Assembly: GCA_963575745.1 (NCBI GenBank)
Contig: CAUYUJ010021170.1
Span: forward strand, 848,801 to 912,800
Length of the DNA stretch: 64,000 bases
Direction: 5' to 3'
DNA from: Prorocentrum cordatum
Taxonomy: Eukaryota; Sar; Dinophyceae; Prorocentrales; Prorocentraceae
The notes below the pieces were generated by a model. It worked only from the letters and a program-made list of their open reading frames with translations. It searched no databases and had not been told where the DNA came from. The translations under genes were made by a program, and so were the position numbers. Below are positions 1 to 9,950 of this stretch, one piece after another (the first letter of the stretch is position 1; each line of letters opens with the position of its first letter).

Positions 1-347
1 ACGCGACCGCGCCTCCCTCCCTGGCTCGTCGTATGAGAAGGCGAACGTGAGCCTGCCCTTCTTCTCCTCCGCCGCCACCGCGGCCCCGTCCTGGTTCTTC
101 TTCGGCTTGAACTTCTTGTAACGGAAGTGCAGCACGTGCTTGGCAACATCCGTCGGCAGCTTCTGGGCCAGGTGCTTCTGGAAGTACTCGTAGAAGACAT
201 TATTCTCGCTCTCTTTGTAGGTCTCGCTGCCGCCCAGGAAGGTGTCCATCTGGTTCGCCAAACTCATGGCGAGCGCCCCCCAGACCTGCGCGCGCGGCGG
301 TCTTCTTGCCCTGAAATCGATGTTTTCGCCGGCCTGCTGGCGCCCCT

Positions 348-383
<36 letters not shown>

Positions 384-1156
384 CCTCGTCGTACTTGAAC
401 CCCGCGTCGATCATGATCTGCGTAAAAGAGGCCGCGGTCTCGGTAGTCCCCCATGTCTGGTAGATTGCCCCCGCGAGGTTGGCCAGCTCGCGCGCGTCGT
501 TGAGGCGCAGCTTTGTTGCAATCTTCAACGGCGCAGCCTGCAGGTCGCCCTTCTCCTTCTTCTTGCTGTCCTTGGCGGCCTGTTTGGCTGGTGGCGCCGA
601 GCCGTGGGCCCCATCTGCTCCACGTTTCACTGCCGCCGAAGGCCCCTGCGTCCAGCTCGCCGCCACCACCTGGGACATTGCCTCGGGCGGCGCTCGGAGC
701 GTCCGCGAGGCGGCGGCGCTTCCGAGGGAGAACTGGGCCAGGGAGATGGCTGCGTAGATGTCGGCATAGGGGGTCCAAGTCAGAGGCCTCGAACTCGCAT
801 AGGGGGCGCTGCAGGGTCGACGGGAGTGATGGAGGTCGCAGCGCCCTACCCCCACCGAAACGACAATGTCTCCGTTGCACGGCTAGTACTAGATGCCGAG
901 CTGCGCAAGCCCTGCCCCAGAAGACTTCCCGACAGCATATACATGCATTGCATGGTGTGAGGACATGGCACAACGATCGATAATCATGTTGAGAACGCAC
1001 GTGTGCTATGAGACCCTGTTTCGTAGTAGAACGTTCACCACATTCAGCGACAAGGCAGACGAACTTGGGAGCATCGGGGTCCAAGAGTTCCTCATACGGA
1101 TCCTCTGGAGCCTTTTTCCGTGTACTCCGGGGGCACGAACCGCGAACCGAACGCAC
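1..1156 (-). pseudogene. LINE 1: C-terminal zinc-finger region of polyprotein (runs off left edge)
   Basis: This is the C-terminal part of a non-LTR retrotransposon polyprotein. A C2H2 finger is visible at about 986-1057 (C-x4-C-x12-H-x4-H, around the words CLVAEC and HVRSQH), followed by further Cys/His residues (CNACICC). The continuation is coherent only if the frame is changed. One frame carries KLRLNDARELANLAGAIYQTW near 480-540, and another carries GSETYKESENNVFYEY and HVLHFRYKKFKPKK down to the first bases of the window, so the 3' end of the element lies outside. An AT dinucleotide run interrupts it at 351-382. Such tails follow the reverse transcriptase in dinoflagellate LINEs as I know them. 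At least two frameshifts make it non-functional as read. Confidence 0.7.
351..382. repeat. (TA)16 microsatellite inside LINE 1
   Basis: Sixteen TA units interrupt the LINE 1 C-terminal region. Because TATATA contains no stop in any frame, it reads through as alternating Tyr-Ile and merely shifts frame, depending on its length. Confidence 0.95.
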
Positions 1157-1489
1157 ATGATCGAATAGCCGTGAAAACGATATTCTCGAACTCGCACTGA
1201 ACCTCAGGGCCCCGCAGGGGGCCAGGGCGGGCGGCGAGACATCCTAGAAGATCACCGTGGTCTGGGAGGAGCTCCGGGGCCCTTCGGAGATCATCAACGA
1301 CGCGTCTGGCCCACGCGGAGAGGCCGTTGAAGCGAGCGCGCCGTCGGCCATGGGGGCCATGCCTTTCTCGAAGGCCACGGAGCCGAAGAGAGCGGAGAGC
1401 AACTGGGGGTGGCAGGACGGGTGGCGGGGCCAAACTTTGCACCAATTTAGACGACGAATCCCGAGCTCGATGTGCGTCTCACAGATGCG

Positions 1490-3604
1490 TCATTGCCTGA
1501 AGACTCCTTTTGTCGTCAACGTGCGGGTCGCTCCAGACTCTGTCTGCCAGCTGGCCCTTCCACGCATGGCCGCGCGGGCGAAGTGCGCCACCGTGGCATC
1601 TAAACTGTCACTCTGATGCTTGGTGATCAAGAAGGCCTCCAGGCCACACAAGGCTGACTTCTGAACCAAAGACATGAAAATCAAGCGCGTGAACTTCCAC
1701 GACAGCCGCAAAGACCAGAAGCCGCCCATCGAATAGAAAGCGGCGCGAGCTGCCTGGTGACGGCGTGCAATCTCCTGGCCGGGCGCCTGGGACATCGCGA
1801 TGTGGGGCCCAAGATACCTGACTTCCCCCTTGATTTCCCCCGACAGGAGCGCCCGACCAGGCCCGCGGAGCCACATCTTGCAAGCCAGGGCCCCCTCCCC
1901 CTCGATCCAGACGGCCAACTCCTGTTTCTCCCGATTTTGTTTGCACCCGTAGTCCTGGAGGATGGAGTCGAGACAGTCATCTGAATACTTGAGCTTGGCC
2001 AGGAAACTCCCCATGGAGCCTCCATGCACAATGGGAGTGTAGCGGAAAAGATCGTCAGCATACTTGCACAAGCGAAGGTCGACCTCCTGGCCGTCCCATT
2101 CTGCGCGGGGGAGCCTGAGGGGCGGATCGGCCTCGCGCAGAGCGTCCGTCCACATCAACACAGGGTGGCAGAAGGTGGTGGAGAAAGCGGTCACCAGGAA
2201 CTGATCCCCCATGACTCCTCCCACTCCTGTCTTTACTGCTAGGTCCCCTTCACCACTAGGAAGTAGAACGACAGCATCACGATACCTATTCTTACAAAGC
2301 GCAACATGTTCAGGCTGTACAATAGTAGATCTGGCATGGCCCATGGCCTCCCAGCTAGAGCACCCGAGCGCATTACTCATATCCTTCAGACTGGCTCCAA
2401 AGCTCCACCCGGCCCGTCGAAGTCTCCAGCCCACCACCTGCGAGGCCATGATGGCTCCTTCCCGACGACGACGACGCTGGAACCCGCAACCTTCAGGAGG
2501 CAACTCATTGGGCAACAACTCCGCGAAGAAGGATTCCCCCACAACTGGAAGCACGTGGACTATAGGCCCAAGCTGGGCCGACTTGCACAAGGCACACCCC
2601 CGACTTATATTCCAGTCGGGGGTCAGGTCGGTGATCCTGATGTTCATCATCCCGCCCAGGAGGGTCTCCAGAAACTGCGCGGGCTCTTCGGGGGCTCGTG
2701 GGGCTCCAAGACCAGGGCGCTGGCGTTCCATACCTCGTTCAGGGTGAAGGAGTTGCCACCAAAGTTCGAGTGGGGCCGATCCTTCGGGAACAGCACGGCG
2801 TTTCGGGGACCGACGAACGTATCTGCGAAGGCGTTGAATATCATTGTCTCCTAGCTGCTGGGGGCGGCCCTCATTGCGGGCCATGTCATAAATCCGATTC
2901 ACGTCCAAATCACCTCGAGCGGCGCGCCAGGCGCCTAAGTCGATCGGGCGGGCCTGCGCCCCGCCGTCGCCGCCTGGGGGGGGGGGCCAGACGGCGAGCC
3001 ACTCCTCATGCGTGATGGGAGCTCCGCCGGAACGCCGCCCGCCCCGTCTTCTCGCCGAAAAACGACAGCGGGCAGCACGGCGGGCCCAGCCCATGGCCTC
3101 GCAGAGGTTCCTCTGGGCCCAAGCGTCGCATGAGGCCTGGACGTAGGACTCCCTCACAGCACATACATGCATTCGTCGAAGGAGTGTGAGGCGCTGGGAG
3201 AGATCGCGGAGGTCGTACTCCAGCTGCTCCAGCTCGGCGTCGCCCACGGTCGCGCGCGAGGCGCGCATGTCGATCCTCTTCTGGAGCAGGTCTCTCCTCA
3301 GCTTCGCCCAGTGCGCACATTCGTCGGGGAGGTCCGTCGGCTTCGCGAAGTACTCGGAGCCAACCTCGACCATGCAGCGCCCCAGCAGCTCAAAGGTGTG
3401 ATCGGGGGCGTCCTGGTCGTTGGCCGTGATGCGCTCCTCGGCGTGGTCATCCAACCACTGAGCGACACCATTCACGAAGTCCACACGCTGGTCGCCGTTC
3501 TTGACCGCCGCCATGAGCGCTGTCATATCCCACTTTGCCGTGGCTGGTTGGTCCTGGCAATCACGTCGTCCCCGTGGGTGAGAAACTTCAAGATATGCTG
3601 GCAC
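1490..3604 (-). pseudogene. LINE 1: reverse transcriptase segment
   Basis: A 704-codon open stretch encodes the reverse transcriptase of a non-LTR retrotransposon, which copies the element's RNA at the target site. The N-terminal 300 residues are a charged linker. The RT fingers follow (ITDLTPDWNISRGCALCKS, GFQRRRRREGAIMASQVV). Next come FGASLKDMSNALGC in the motif A position, where a second acidic residue would be expected, and then LPSGEGDLAVKTGVGGVMGD. The catalytic motif C is KYADDLF, near position 2070, followed by the thumb (RYLGPHIAMSQAPGQEIARR). It lies downstream, in transcript order, of the endonuclease segment at 3641-4205. The two are in different frames, as is the zinc-finger region that follows. 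The RT block itself is well preserved, but the element as a whole is broken. Confidence 0.88.
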
Positions 3605-3640
3605 GTGGCCTCGTGGTGGTCGGCCTCTCTGGGCCTGTAG

Positions 3641-4205
3641 CTAGGCGCCCACTCTGTGCAACGTGTGGCACTTGACTACGTGGGGCGCCCAGCCCTGTGG
3701 GAGAAAAACGAAATCGATGATACTGCTCGGGCCCTCGGGCCCATTGCCGAAGAAGGTCGCCTCGTACCTGTTCATCGCGTTGGCCGCCAAAAGATGCTGC
3801 TGCGCGAGTAGATCCCCCACCGCCTCGCCCGCCCCCAGTCGGCGCCGTTCTCTACCACTAGCATTCGTCTCATAGTCCGTCCAATCGCCGTCGATCTTGC
3901 GGCAGCCTAGTCCGCCATTGACGTCGGCGTAGAACAGTGGGAGGCAGCGCGCCGGTAACTGTGATAAACAAGTGCGCCACCATTGGATCATCTTGGCGAC
4001 CGTCTTAGTGCAACGTGGGCCTGCCCCGCGACAGCGCGGCTGGGGAAGAAAGTAGAGCGCGCCCGCGCACACGTCCACGACGCCTTGGCGTATCCTCGCC
4101 GCCAAGCAGCGTCCGCCCACGTCTTGTGGGCTGGGGTATACACGACGAACATGATGTTCACGAAAACCACGTCCAAGAAGACTGGATACACCAGCACTAG
4201 CGTTG
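3641..4205 (-). pseudogene. LINE 1: AP-endonuclease-like domain, C-terminal two-thirds
   Basis: This is the endonuclease/exonuclease/phosphatase domain that nicks the insertion site. Visible landmarks in transcript order are HHVRRVYPSPQDVGGRCLAA, RIRQGVVDVCAGALYFLPQP, LPLFYADVNGGLG (the G-D/A-x-N block) and GPSSIIDFVFLPQGW (the S-x-I-D block near the C-terminus). The N-terminal block with the W-N motif is missing on this strand and is found instead, inverted, immediately next door at 4206-4495. The final His-containing block (usually S-D-H) is not evident. Confidence 0.8.
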
Positions 4206-4495
4206 GCCCATGGGTTCGAGAGATTCGAATCAGCGGGGTCCGAGTTTCCGAATTCAGTATGCAGCCCATGGCGCCTCTTCGACAGTGCGGTCGTCGCTCT
4301 CGGACGGGGTGGTGACCACCGACGTGACGAAGCTACGGGTGCTGGGCTGGAACCCAATGTGGGCGACTGGCGTTCGCCTTGCGGAGATCGCCAGCTGCGC
4401 GCGAAATATGGACTTCACGCTCCTGGCTGGCACCCAGAACGTCTGCCGTGAAGCATCCCATGTTCTCCAGCGGCGGGTCGGTGGGCGAATAGCCC
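4206..4495 (+). pseudogene. LINE 1: inverted 5' fragment with endonuclease N-terminus
   Basis: On the plus strand this segment reads KLRVLGWNPMWATGVRLAEI, then ASCARNMDFTLLAGTQN and REASHVLQRRVGG. This is the start of the same endonuclease family whose remainder lies on the minus strand at 3641-4205. The W-N and G-T-Q blocks correspond to the usual W-N and Q-E-T/H blocks. Orientation flips near 4205, and the two halves join close to where they would be contiguous in the protein. That is the arrangement left by 5' inversion during target-primed reverse transcription. The outer end runs into a GGA microsatellite at about 4515. Confidence 0.7.
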
Positions 4496-5193
4496 AAGAG
4501 GCGGCAGCACAGCCAGGAGGAGGAGGAGGAGGAGGGGGATGGCGAGGGGAGGAGGACGAGGAGGAGGAGGAGAAGGAGGAGGAGCGCACGTACCTTGGGG
4601 AGGTCTGCGCTGCGATTACAATGAGAAAGCGGCACGGGCCGCGGCGCGCACCTGATCGACCTGCGCGGCCGAGGCGGCGGACATGGGCTGCAGAACGCTC
4701 CGCAGCAAGTGGTAAATGTGGAAGCAGATGGACACCAACTCGTGGGCCCGCTGTCTGCCACCCTCCAAGCCGCCATAATCGACTCACCCCCCATCCCGAG
4801 ACGAGCCCAGGAAACGGGGGAAAGGAATGACGTGGCTTGGGGAGGGGGGGGGGGGGGGGGGGGCGCAGCCCACGTGTGGGCGCATGATGAAATGAGCGGT
4901 TCCGTCCGAGCCTTGGCATCCGAGTCGACACATGCTCTGAGGTAGCATTTTCCCCCTCCCGCTAGGGATCCTGGCCCCCGAAGAAGGTTTTCATTTGGGG
5001 CCGGGACCTGGAGGGCGTGGATCGGGCGAGGGCGGGGCGGAGAAGACTCCAACGACGACCGACCTCGAGGAGCGGGGGGGGAGGGAGTAGAGGAAACCAC
5101 TTGGACATGCGCCGCGGAATAGGCAGGGGCCTGCCCTCAGGGATGCATAGCAATGGGGGGCCCGAGAATTATTGCTCTTGGAGCCGCGGAGGT
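4496..5193. other. Intergenic, purine-rich tracts and G-run
   Basis: It holds a (GGA)n tract at about 4517-4584 and an uninterrupted G run near 4843-4863. The overlapping open frames look compositional and no domain was recognised. Confidence 0.6.
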
Positions 5194-6339
5194 CTATGGC
5201 GCGAGAGGGCCAGCTCCGCTTCTGCAGTCGGATCGGCATGCATTTTTATGAGGATGGAGCGAGCGAGGGGGGGGGCCGAGTGGGGGAACCAGGGTCAGAG
5301 GACGGATGGGGGAGAGAAACAGGTAGAGAATCGCTGTACTATGCTCTCCTGGGTCCTCCAGCACGGAGCGCGCCACTTTCCTGCCGGGACACGCCGTGGG
5401 GATCCCTCGGCCGAGGCTGAGTTGGAGGCGCTGCAATGCACCCCGCCAGCCCCTGCACGTGCGTCCTACAGCCCGCCAGACGCACGAGAGGAGAAGGTTC
5501 TGCATGGGCTCAGGGGCGCAGGGCCCACGGAGCGAGTGCAGCTCCTTGAATCCGAAGGACGAGGGTGGCAATCTACGCAGCCGATGCAAAGCATGCGCCT
5601 CTTTCTGAAGGATGGGCAGGGGGGGAGAGAGAATGGGGGGACGATAAAGGCGGAGGCATGCATCAGTAGGGGCGCGCGTGCCTGCTACCATTCGGCAGCG
5701 GGCCCACCACTTCTGCCCGCCAGGGGCGCCCTGGTCCTGCGCCGTCGCTCCTGGGCCAAGTTGAACCCCGAGGTAACGACTGAAACTGCAGATCTCAAGC
5801 TCAGTCCATTCAGGGGCCAGGGCCGACGCGGCAGCTCGAGGCGCGGTTACCTCTGCTTCAGAAGGAGTTGCCCAGGTTGGGGCGATGCAAAATTTCTTGG
5901 GCTGGTGATCCAGGCAGGCAAGACCAGAAGCAGCTTGAAATGAGGGGTGGAGGAGAGGCAGGAGGGAACAATCATCATCAGCAAAGGCACCAGCACAGAG
6001 GCAGCGGGGAGGAGAGGGGACAATCTGCTCGGTTCGCCCAACACTCGAGCCTGCTGGCCAGGGCACAGGCTCCAGGACCTGCGAGCCTCGCTCACATGTT
6101 GCGGACAGGTGCCTGCACATCGTGTCCATACCCAGGGCCCACAATGTGTCATTCGGTGGACATCCCTGGGGCATACCTGAGGACGACTGCATCGCGCACG
6201 CACTCAGTGAGGTCAGCGGGGGCTTCAACTCAGAGCTCGAGGCCTCCGCGTAGATGGGCTCCCAGTGCTGCTTGATCAAGCCAGCCATGGCGGTCGCGTT
6301 GCACTCCCCCTCAAAGTTCCCGTCGTGCATGCGCTTCAA
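5194..6339 (-). pseudogene. LINE 2: reverse transcriptase remnant with internal deletion
   Basis: The open stretch starts KRMHDGNFEGECNATAMAGL and IKQHWEPIYAEA (the linker before RT), then jumps almost directly to SSGMPQGCPPNDTLWALGMD. The catalytic motif C follows as AGAFADDDCSLLPLL, then RYLGVQLGPGA and a long thumb with FGFKELHSLRGPCAPEPM. The RT finger motifs and motif A that should lie between the linker and the P-Q-G-C block are absent, so about 150 residues appear to have been deleted. Its motif C (FADD) and thumb words differ from those of LINE 1, so this is a different LINE lineage. The last 50 or so codons toward 5194 read as low-complexity sequence and are probably not original coding. 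Confidence 0.82.
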
Positions 6340-6770
6340 GCCGTGGAAGGGGGAGATGTCGCCTGGTCGGGTTCCACGCTAGCGCCTGCCGCATCGAAGC
6401 CCACTGGAGCTTGACCACGTCCGTGGGTCCAGCAAGGTGATCATCACCCTGTCCAGGGCGAGGCCGCCTCGCTGCGGGCCTCGCTGCCTGCTGCGCCATC
6501 ACGTCGAAGCGCTCCTGGTTGGGCCGCCTCACCAACTCGCGGTACTCCGACTGGAGCGCCAGCTACACCAGGTTGTCGGGGCCGGTCTGCAGGCACTTTT
6601 CGGCGTGAACTTCTTGAAACATGATGGCATGACGAGACAAGAAAAAATGTGGGAGTTTGGCGAACTTCGGTCGACGATGTTTGTGACTGTAGCAGCACAG
6701 GCCCCAGACGTTCCAACAGAGCATCCGAAGCTCTTGGGGCATACGCTGTTCGACCTCCCAGGGAAGCCAG
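6340..6770 (-). pseudogene. LINE 2: endonuclease N-terminus and linker remnant
   Basis: ELRMLCWNVWGLCC and LSRHAIMFQEVHAEK, at about 6735-6595, are the start of an AP-endonuclease-like domain (W-N block and Q-E-V/T-H block). After LQTGPDNLV the sequence passes within about 60 bases into the pre-RT linker (RRPNQERFDVMAQQAARPAA). The catalytic remainder of the endonuclease is therefore missing. Confidence 0.7.
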
Positions 6771-7141
6771 CGCCTGCTAGGAAGGAGTCCAATCTGAAGC
6801 GTCCACGCCCGAGAACTGTTGCCTGAAATCCTCTGCCATATGCATGATGTTGATACGAAATTGAGCCGCTCCATCTGGGGACCATGCCAGTTTTGCTGCT
6901 TCATTTGCACCTTGAGAGAGGACCTCGACAATCGGGGCGGCGTCGGCACAAATGAGACTACGTGTTCGAAGAGACCGGGAGTCCCTGTCTGGATAATGTC
7001 GTTGAAGGGTGACAACAAACTTCTAATTTGCAATTCCTGTCACGCTTGCCTTGGCTCCTTGTCTGGGTTGATGTACATCGCGTCGGTCGCGCCGCTGATT
7101 GCCGCTGCTGTGGGCCGCCGCCAGGTCCCACCAGGTAGTTG

Positions 7142-8085
7142 GAGATGCTAGGCGAGCTTGATCGCCCGCGCCACACCATGAGCACCCCCAGGAAGATGAT
7201 GGCAGAAAGCTTTGCCAGGACACTGACCGTGGAACGCGAACTGATCGTCGTTAATGCCCGCGTCCCTGATCCACTGCGAGGCGCCCTACTTGATCTCGCT
7301 GTTGGCGGCCGCCTGGGCACATCCCGTTCTGAAGACACTCGGTTCAGGTGGCCTGTCGTACGATGCCAGTCGCGCCAAGTACACTGCGCCAGACTTTGCA
7401 ACCCGTGCCTTCGCCAGCGATCGTTGCACCTCATCCGTGTCAGCACGGAGAGCACCTTGCTGCGCCTCAGCGGCCTTAATCCGCTCCTGAGATTGATGAA
7501 TCTCGCTGTCGTGATTGTCGAGACGAGCAATCTGGGGCTGCAGGAGGCCCACCACCGTGGTGCGCATGTCCCGATGCGCGGGGTCTATGATGTTGCTGAT
7601 CTCGATGCGGATCCCATCCCTCTGTTGCGAGTACGCAGCCGTGACCGTAGCTTCGATCCCACTTGCAGCAGAGCCGTCACTAGCATCAGGAGCAGGAGCG
7701 GCACCGCCGTGAGTCCCAGCAGGGAGGGCAGGTCCACCAGCTGGCGCATGCGCCTGGCGCCCTGGGTCCGCCCCAGGCAGATGAGCAGCTCGATCACCGC
7801 GCTCTTCGTGCTCAGGGAACTTGGGCGCAGCCTCAATCTCACTCGCGAGGCCCTGAGTGAGCCGCGGGTAGTCCACAGCGCCGGGAGCACGGTGGTCGCC
7901 AGCGCCATGAGAAGGAGCGCTCGCATAACAGCGGTCATCGGCACGTGCATCGCGCAGACGAGGCTCAGAGTCCCTGCTGCAAGAATCCGACGATGATGGC
8001 TCACTGCGTCGATCTCGGCGGCGACGAGCTTTATCTTCCCAGCGTCGGCGACGGGCTCATGCCCTTCTGCTACTGCGGTTGGGAT
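7142..8085 (-). pseudogene. LINE 2: ORF1-like protein (coiled coil plus RRM-like tail)
   Basis: The best-preserved part starts near 7876. It has a helical stretch, SNIIDPAHRDMRTTVVGLL then LDNHDSEIHQSQERIKAAEA and QGALRADTDEVQRSLAKARV, that looks like a coiled coil. A compact block follows (SYDRPPEPSVFRTGCAQAAA). After an in-frame TAG near 7286 the same frame continues with QWIRDAGINDDQFAFHGQ and PGKAFCHHLPGGAHGV, ending near 7142. Coiled coil followed by an RRM-like domain is the layout of LINE ORF1 RNA-binding proteins. The N-terminal region (8085-7880) is Arg/Ser-rich, has no clear initiator and contains frame ambiguities. Confidence 0.65.
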
Positions 8086-8247
8086 CGGAGCTCCATTGCT
8101 CCGCGTGGGTTGCCAGCAGCGAGCGGATGAGAATGTACAGTGGTTGAGGAACTAAGGGCGTTCGGGCAGGCAGGAACGGGAAACGCCTCCGTTTACCCAC
8201 CAACCCGAGCGCGGAACGATGCAAATATCTGCCAGACCACAAGGGAC
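8086..8247 (-). other. Probable 5' UTR of the trans-spliced LINE 2 transcript
   Basis: About 160 bases lie between the spliced leader and the first ORF1-like coding signal. They carry short upstream ATGs that stop quickly. The assignment depends on the leader marking the 5' end of the LINE 2 copy. Confidence 0.45.
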
Positions 8248-8269
8248 CTTGAGCCAAAATGGCTACGGA
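8248..8269 (-). other. Dinoflagellate spliced-leader sequence (DinoSL)
   Basis: Read on the minus strand, the 22 nt match the DinoSL consensus at every position (first base T, then CCGTAGCC and ATTTTGGCTCAAG). It lies just upstream, in transcript order, of LINE 2 ORF1 and just downstream of a (TCC)n tract. A relict leader at the 5' end of a retroposed, trans-spliced LINE transcript is the simplest reading. The base pair after the leader is GT, so a spliced-leader RNA gene or fragment cannot be excluded. Confidence 0.85.
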
Positions 8270-9530
8270 GGATGAGGAGGAGGAGGAGAGGAGAAGGAGG
8301 AGGAGGAGGACGAGGAGGACCTTCCGGGTCATCGATCAGGCCGCCGGCGTCCGTTCGGGACGCTCCGCGGGCACCCGCGGAGCGCCCGATCGGCGAGGTG
8401 CAGCCGCTGGAGAGCAGCCCGAGGCTGGGAGAGCCTCCGGAAACGAAGACTAAGCATTTTCTTAGGGTGGAGGGTTCCGGGCGAAATCCAGATGGGCACT
8501 TGCACCTCGAAGATCAATCCGTCTTGTGATTCACCTTTTGCAGGCTCAAGCCTCGAACATCCATCGAAACACCATGTCAGATTTCACCCTTCGCCCTCCA
8601 CCTAAAGAAAATGCTCGGGAGGAATGCTGCCGAACTCTTCCGTCGGTAATTAACTACTGCTGCGTGGCCCGGGGGTCCGCGGCGAGCCCACGGGGGAAGC
8701 AAGAGAGGGCTGGCCTCCTTAGGAGGCCTCGCGGGGCTTCTCAGAAGGCCTCGCGCCCGCCAAGAGGTGTGCTGCGCCTTCGGGGAGGGCGCAGAGCATC
8801 GATCGGAGGGCCCGCGGCCCTCCCGGCCCTCTGCGGAGGCCTGCCCCCTCTGCAGTCCCCCTCTGGGCTCGCCGCCGAAAGGAAGTCCGGGTCCCCTAGC
8901 ACTTGCCGTGGCTCGGACGTCCATGCCTCGTGCACCGCTCGGCTTCGTGCGTGCTCTCTGGGCTCGATGATCTGGGATGCGCCCCGATGGTCCTCGCCCA
9001 GAAGAAGGGCACACGCCCGAGCGATGCCACGATCACCCCCCCCCCTCCCCTCTTCCGAGCATCGTCCGCTGCCCCCCGGGGCGCGCCGCCAGCCCCGGGA
9101 GGCCGCGAGGAGGCCGGGACCGCGGGAGGGGCCGCGGCGCCTCCGCCCGGCCCTGCGGGTGGTGCGCGACGAAGCCGGAGAAGAACGCCGCCTCCGCGGG
9201 GGCCGCGCGGAGGGCACGGGGTAGGCGGGAGAGGGACGGTATGCTGCGCGGAGGGCGCCTCGGAAGGGAGCTCAGCAGCTGCGGGGAGCGGGAGGCGGCT
9301 GTACGCGGAGGGCACGGGGAAGCGGGCTCGGCGTGCGATGCGCGAGAGCTGCCCTCTTGGAGTCCGGGCGCCCGGGAGCGCGGCCACTCGTGGAAGCCTC
9401 CCGTGGCATCTCGCTGGGTCTGCGGCTCGACGCTGGCCGGAGCTCACTGACGCACATCGACGCCCACTCCACGCTGAACAGCGCTGAACTGGCGCGTTGA
9501 CATCGGTTACCAGATGCTGCCACCCACCAG
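8270..9530. other. Intergenic GC-rich DNA
   Basis: It begins with (GGA)n at about 8270-8322 (continuing the tract that abuts the spliced leader). It is very GC-rich between 8660 and 9480, with a C-run near 9038-9050. Overlapping open frames exist on both strands, as expected from composition. None shows a recognisable domain. Confidence 0.55.
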
Positions 9531-9699
9531 TGCACTCTAAAGAGGGGGATTCGAGGACGCACAAAACCAAACGATCAAAATCAAGTGGCCGATTGGGAGA
9601 TACGAGCGCCTGGAGCCTTTTTGGCGGACATCTCCGAGGAGCTGTGAAGTGCACAAGTAGGCGGGAGACCAACACGGCATGGGTCTTCGTGGGCCCTGG

Positions 9700-9950
9700 G
9701 AACGACAGAGCCGTTGTGCTTTACCCGTTCCGTTTTTCAGTCTATTTGCCAAGAGCGATTTGCTACCAACTCCGTCGCCGCTTTCTGTTTCAAATTCCGG
9801 TTCCAACTCCGATCCCAGAACCGTTACTTCCGCTTCCGAGAACCGCTTGTCTGTCTTCTGTTACCGTCTTCACGCTCCAGGGACATTCTTCTAAAACAAC
9901 AATGAAACTGCCCTGCCGTTTCCGGGGCCCACTCAGAGCTGGGCACGGCC
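9700..9950. repeat. Dispersed repeat copy 1 (CCGGTTCC / TGCCGTTTCCGGGGCCC family)
   Basis: The sequence is rich in CCGTTCC, CCGGTTCCAACTCC and CCGCTTCCG words and ends with CTGCCGTTTCCGGGGCCCA. A similar segment lies at about 20340-20600, with the same order of words and the same TGCCGTTTCCGGGCCCC block at its end. The two diverge considerably but look homologous. Confidence 0.55.

Noticed and set aside
8238-8269. A dedicated spliced-leader RNA gene
   Set aside because: Not excluded, but the co-oriented LINE 2 body directly downstream makes a relict leader on a retroposed transcript more economical. I saw no tandem repetition of the leader.
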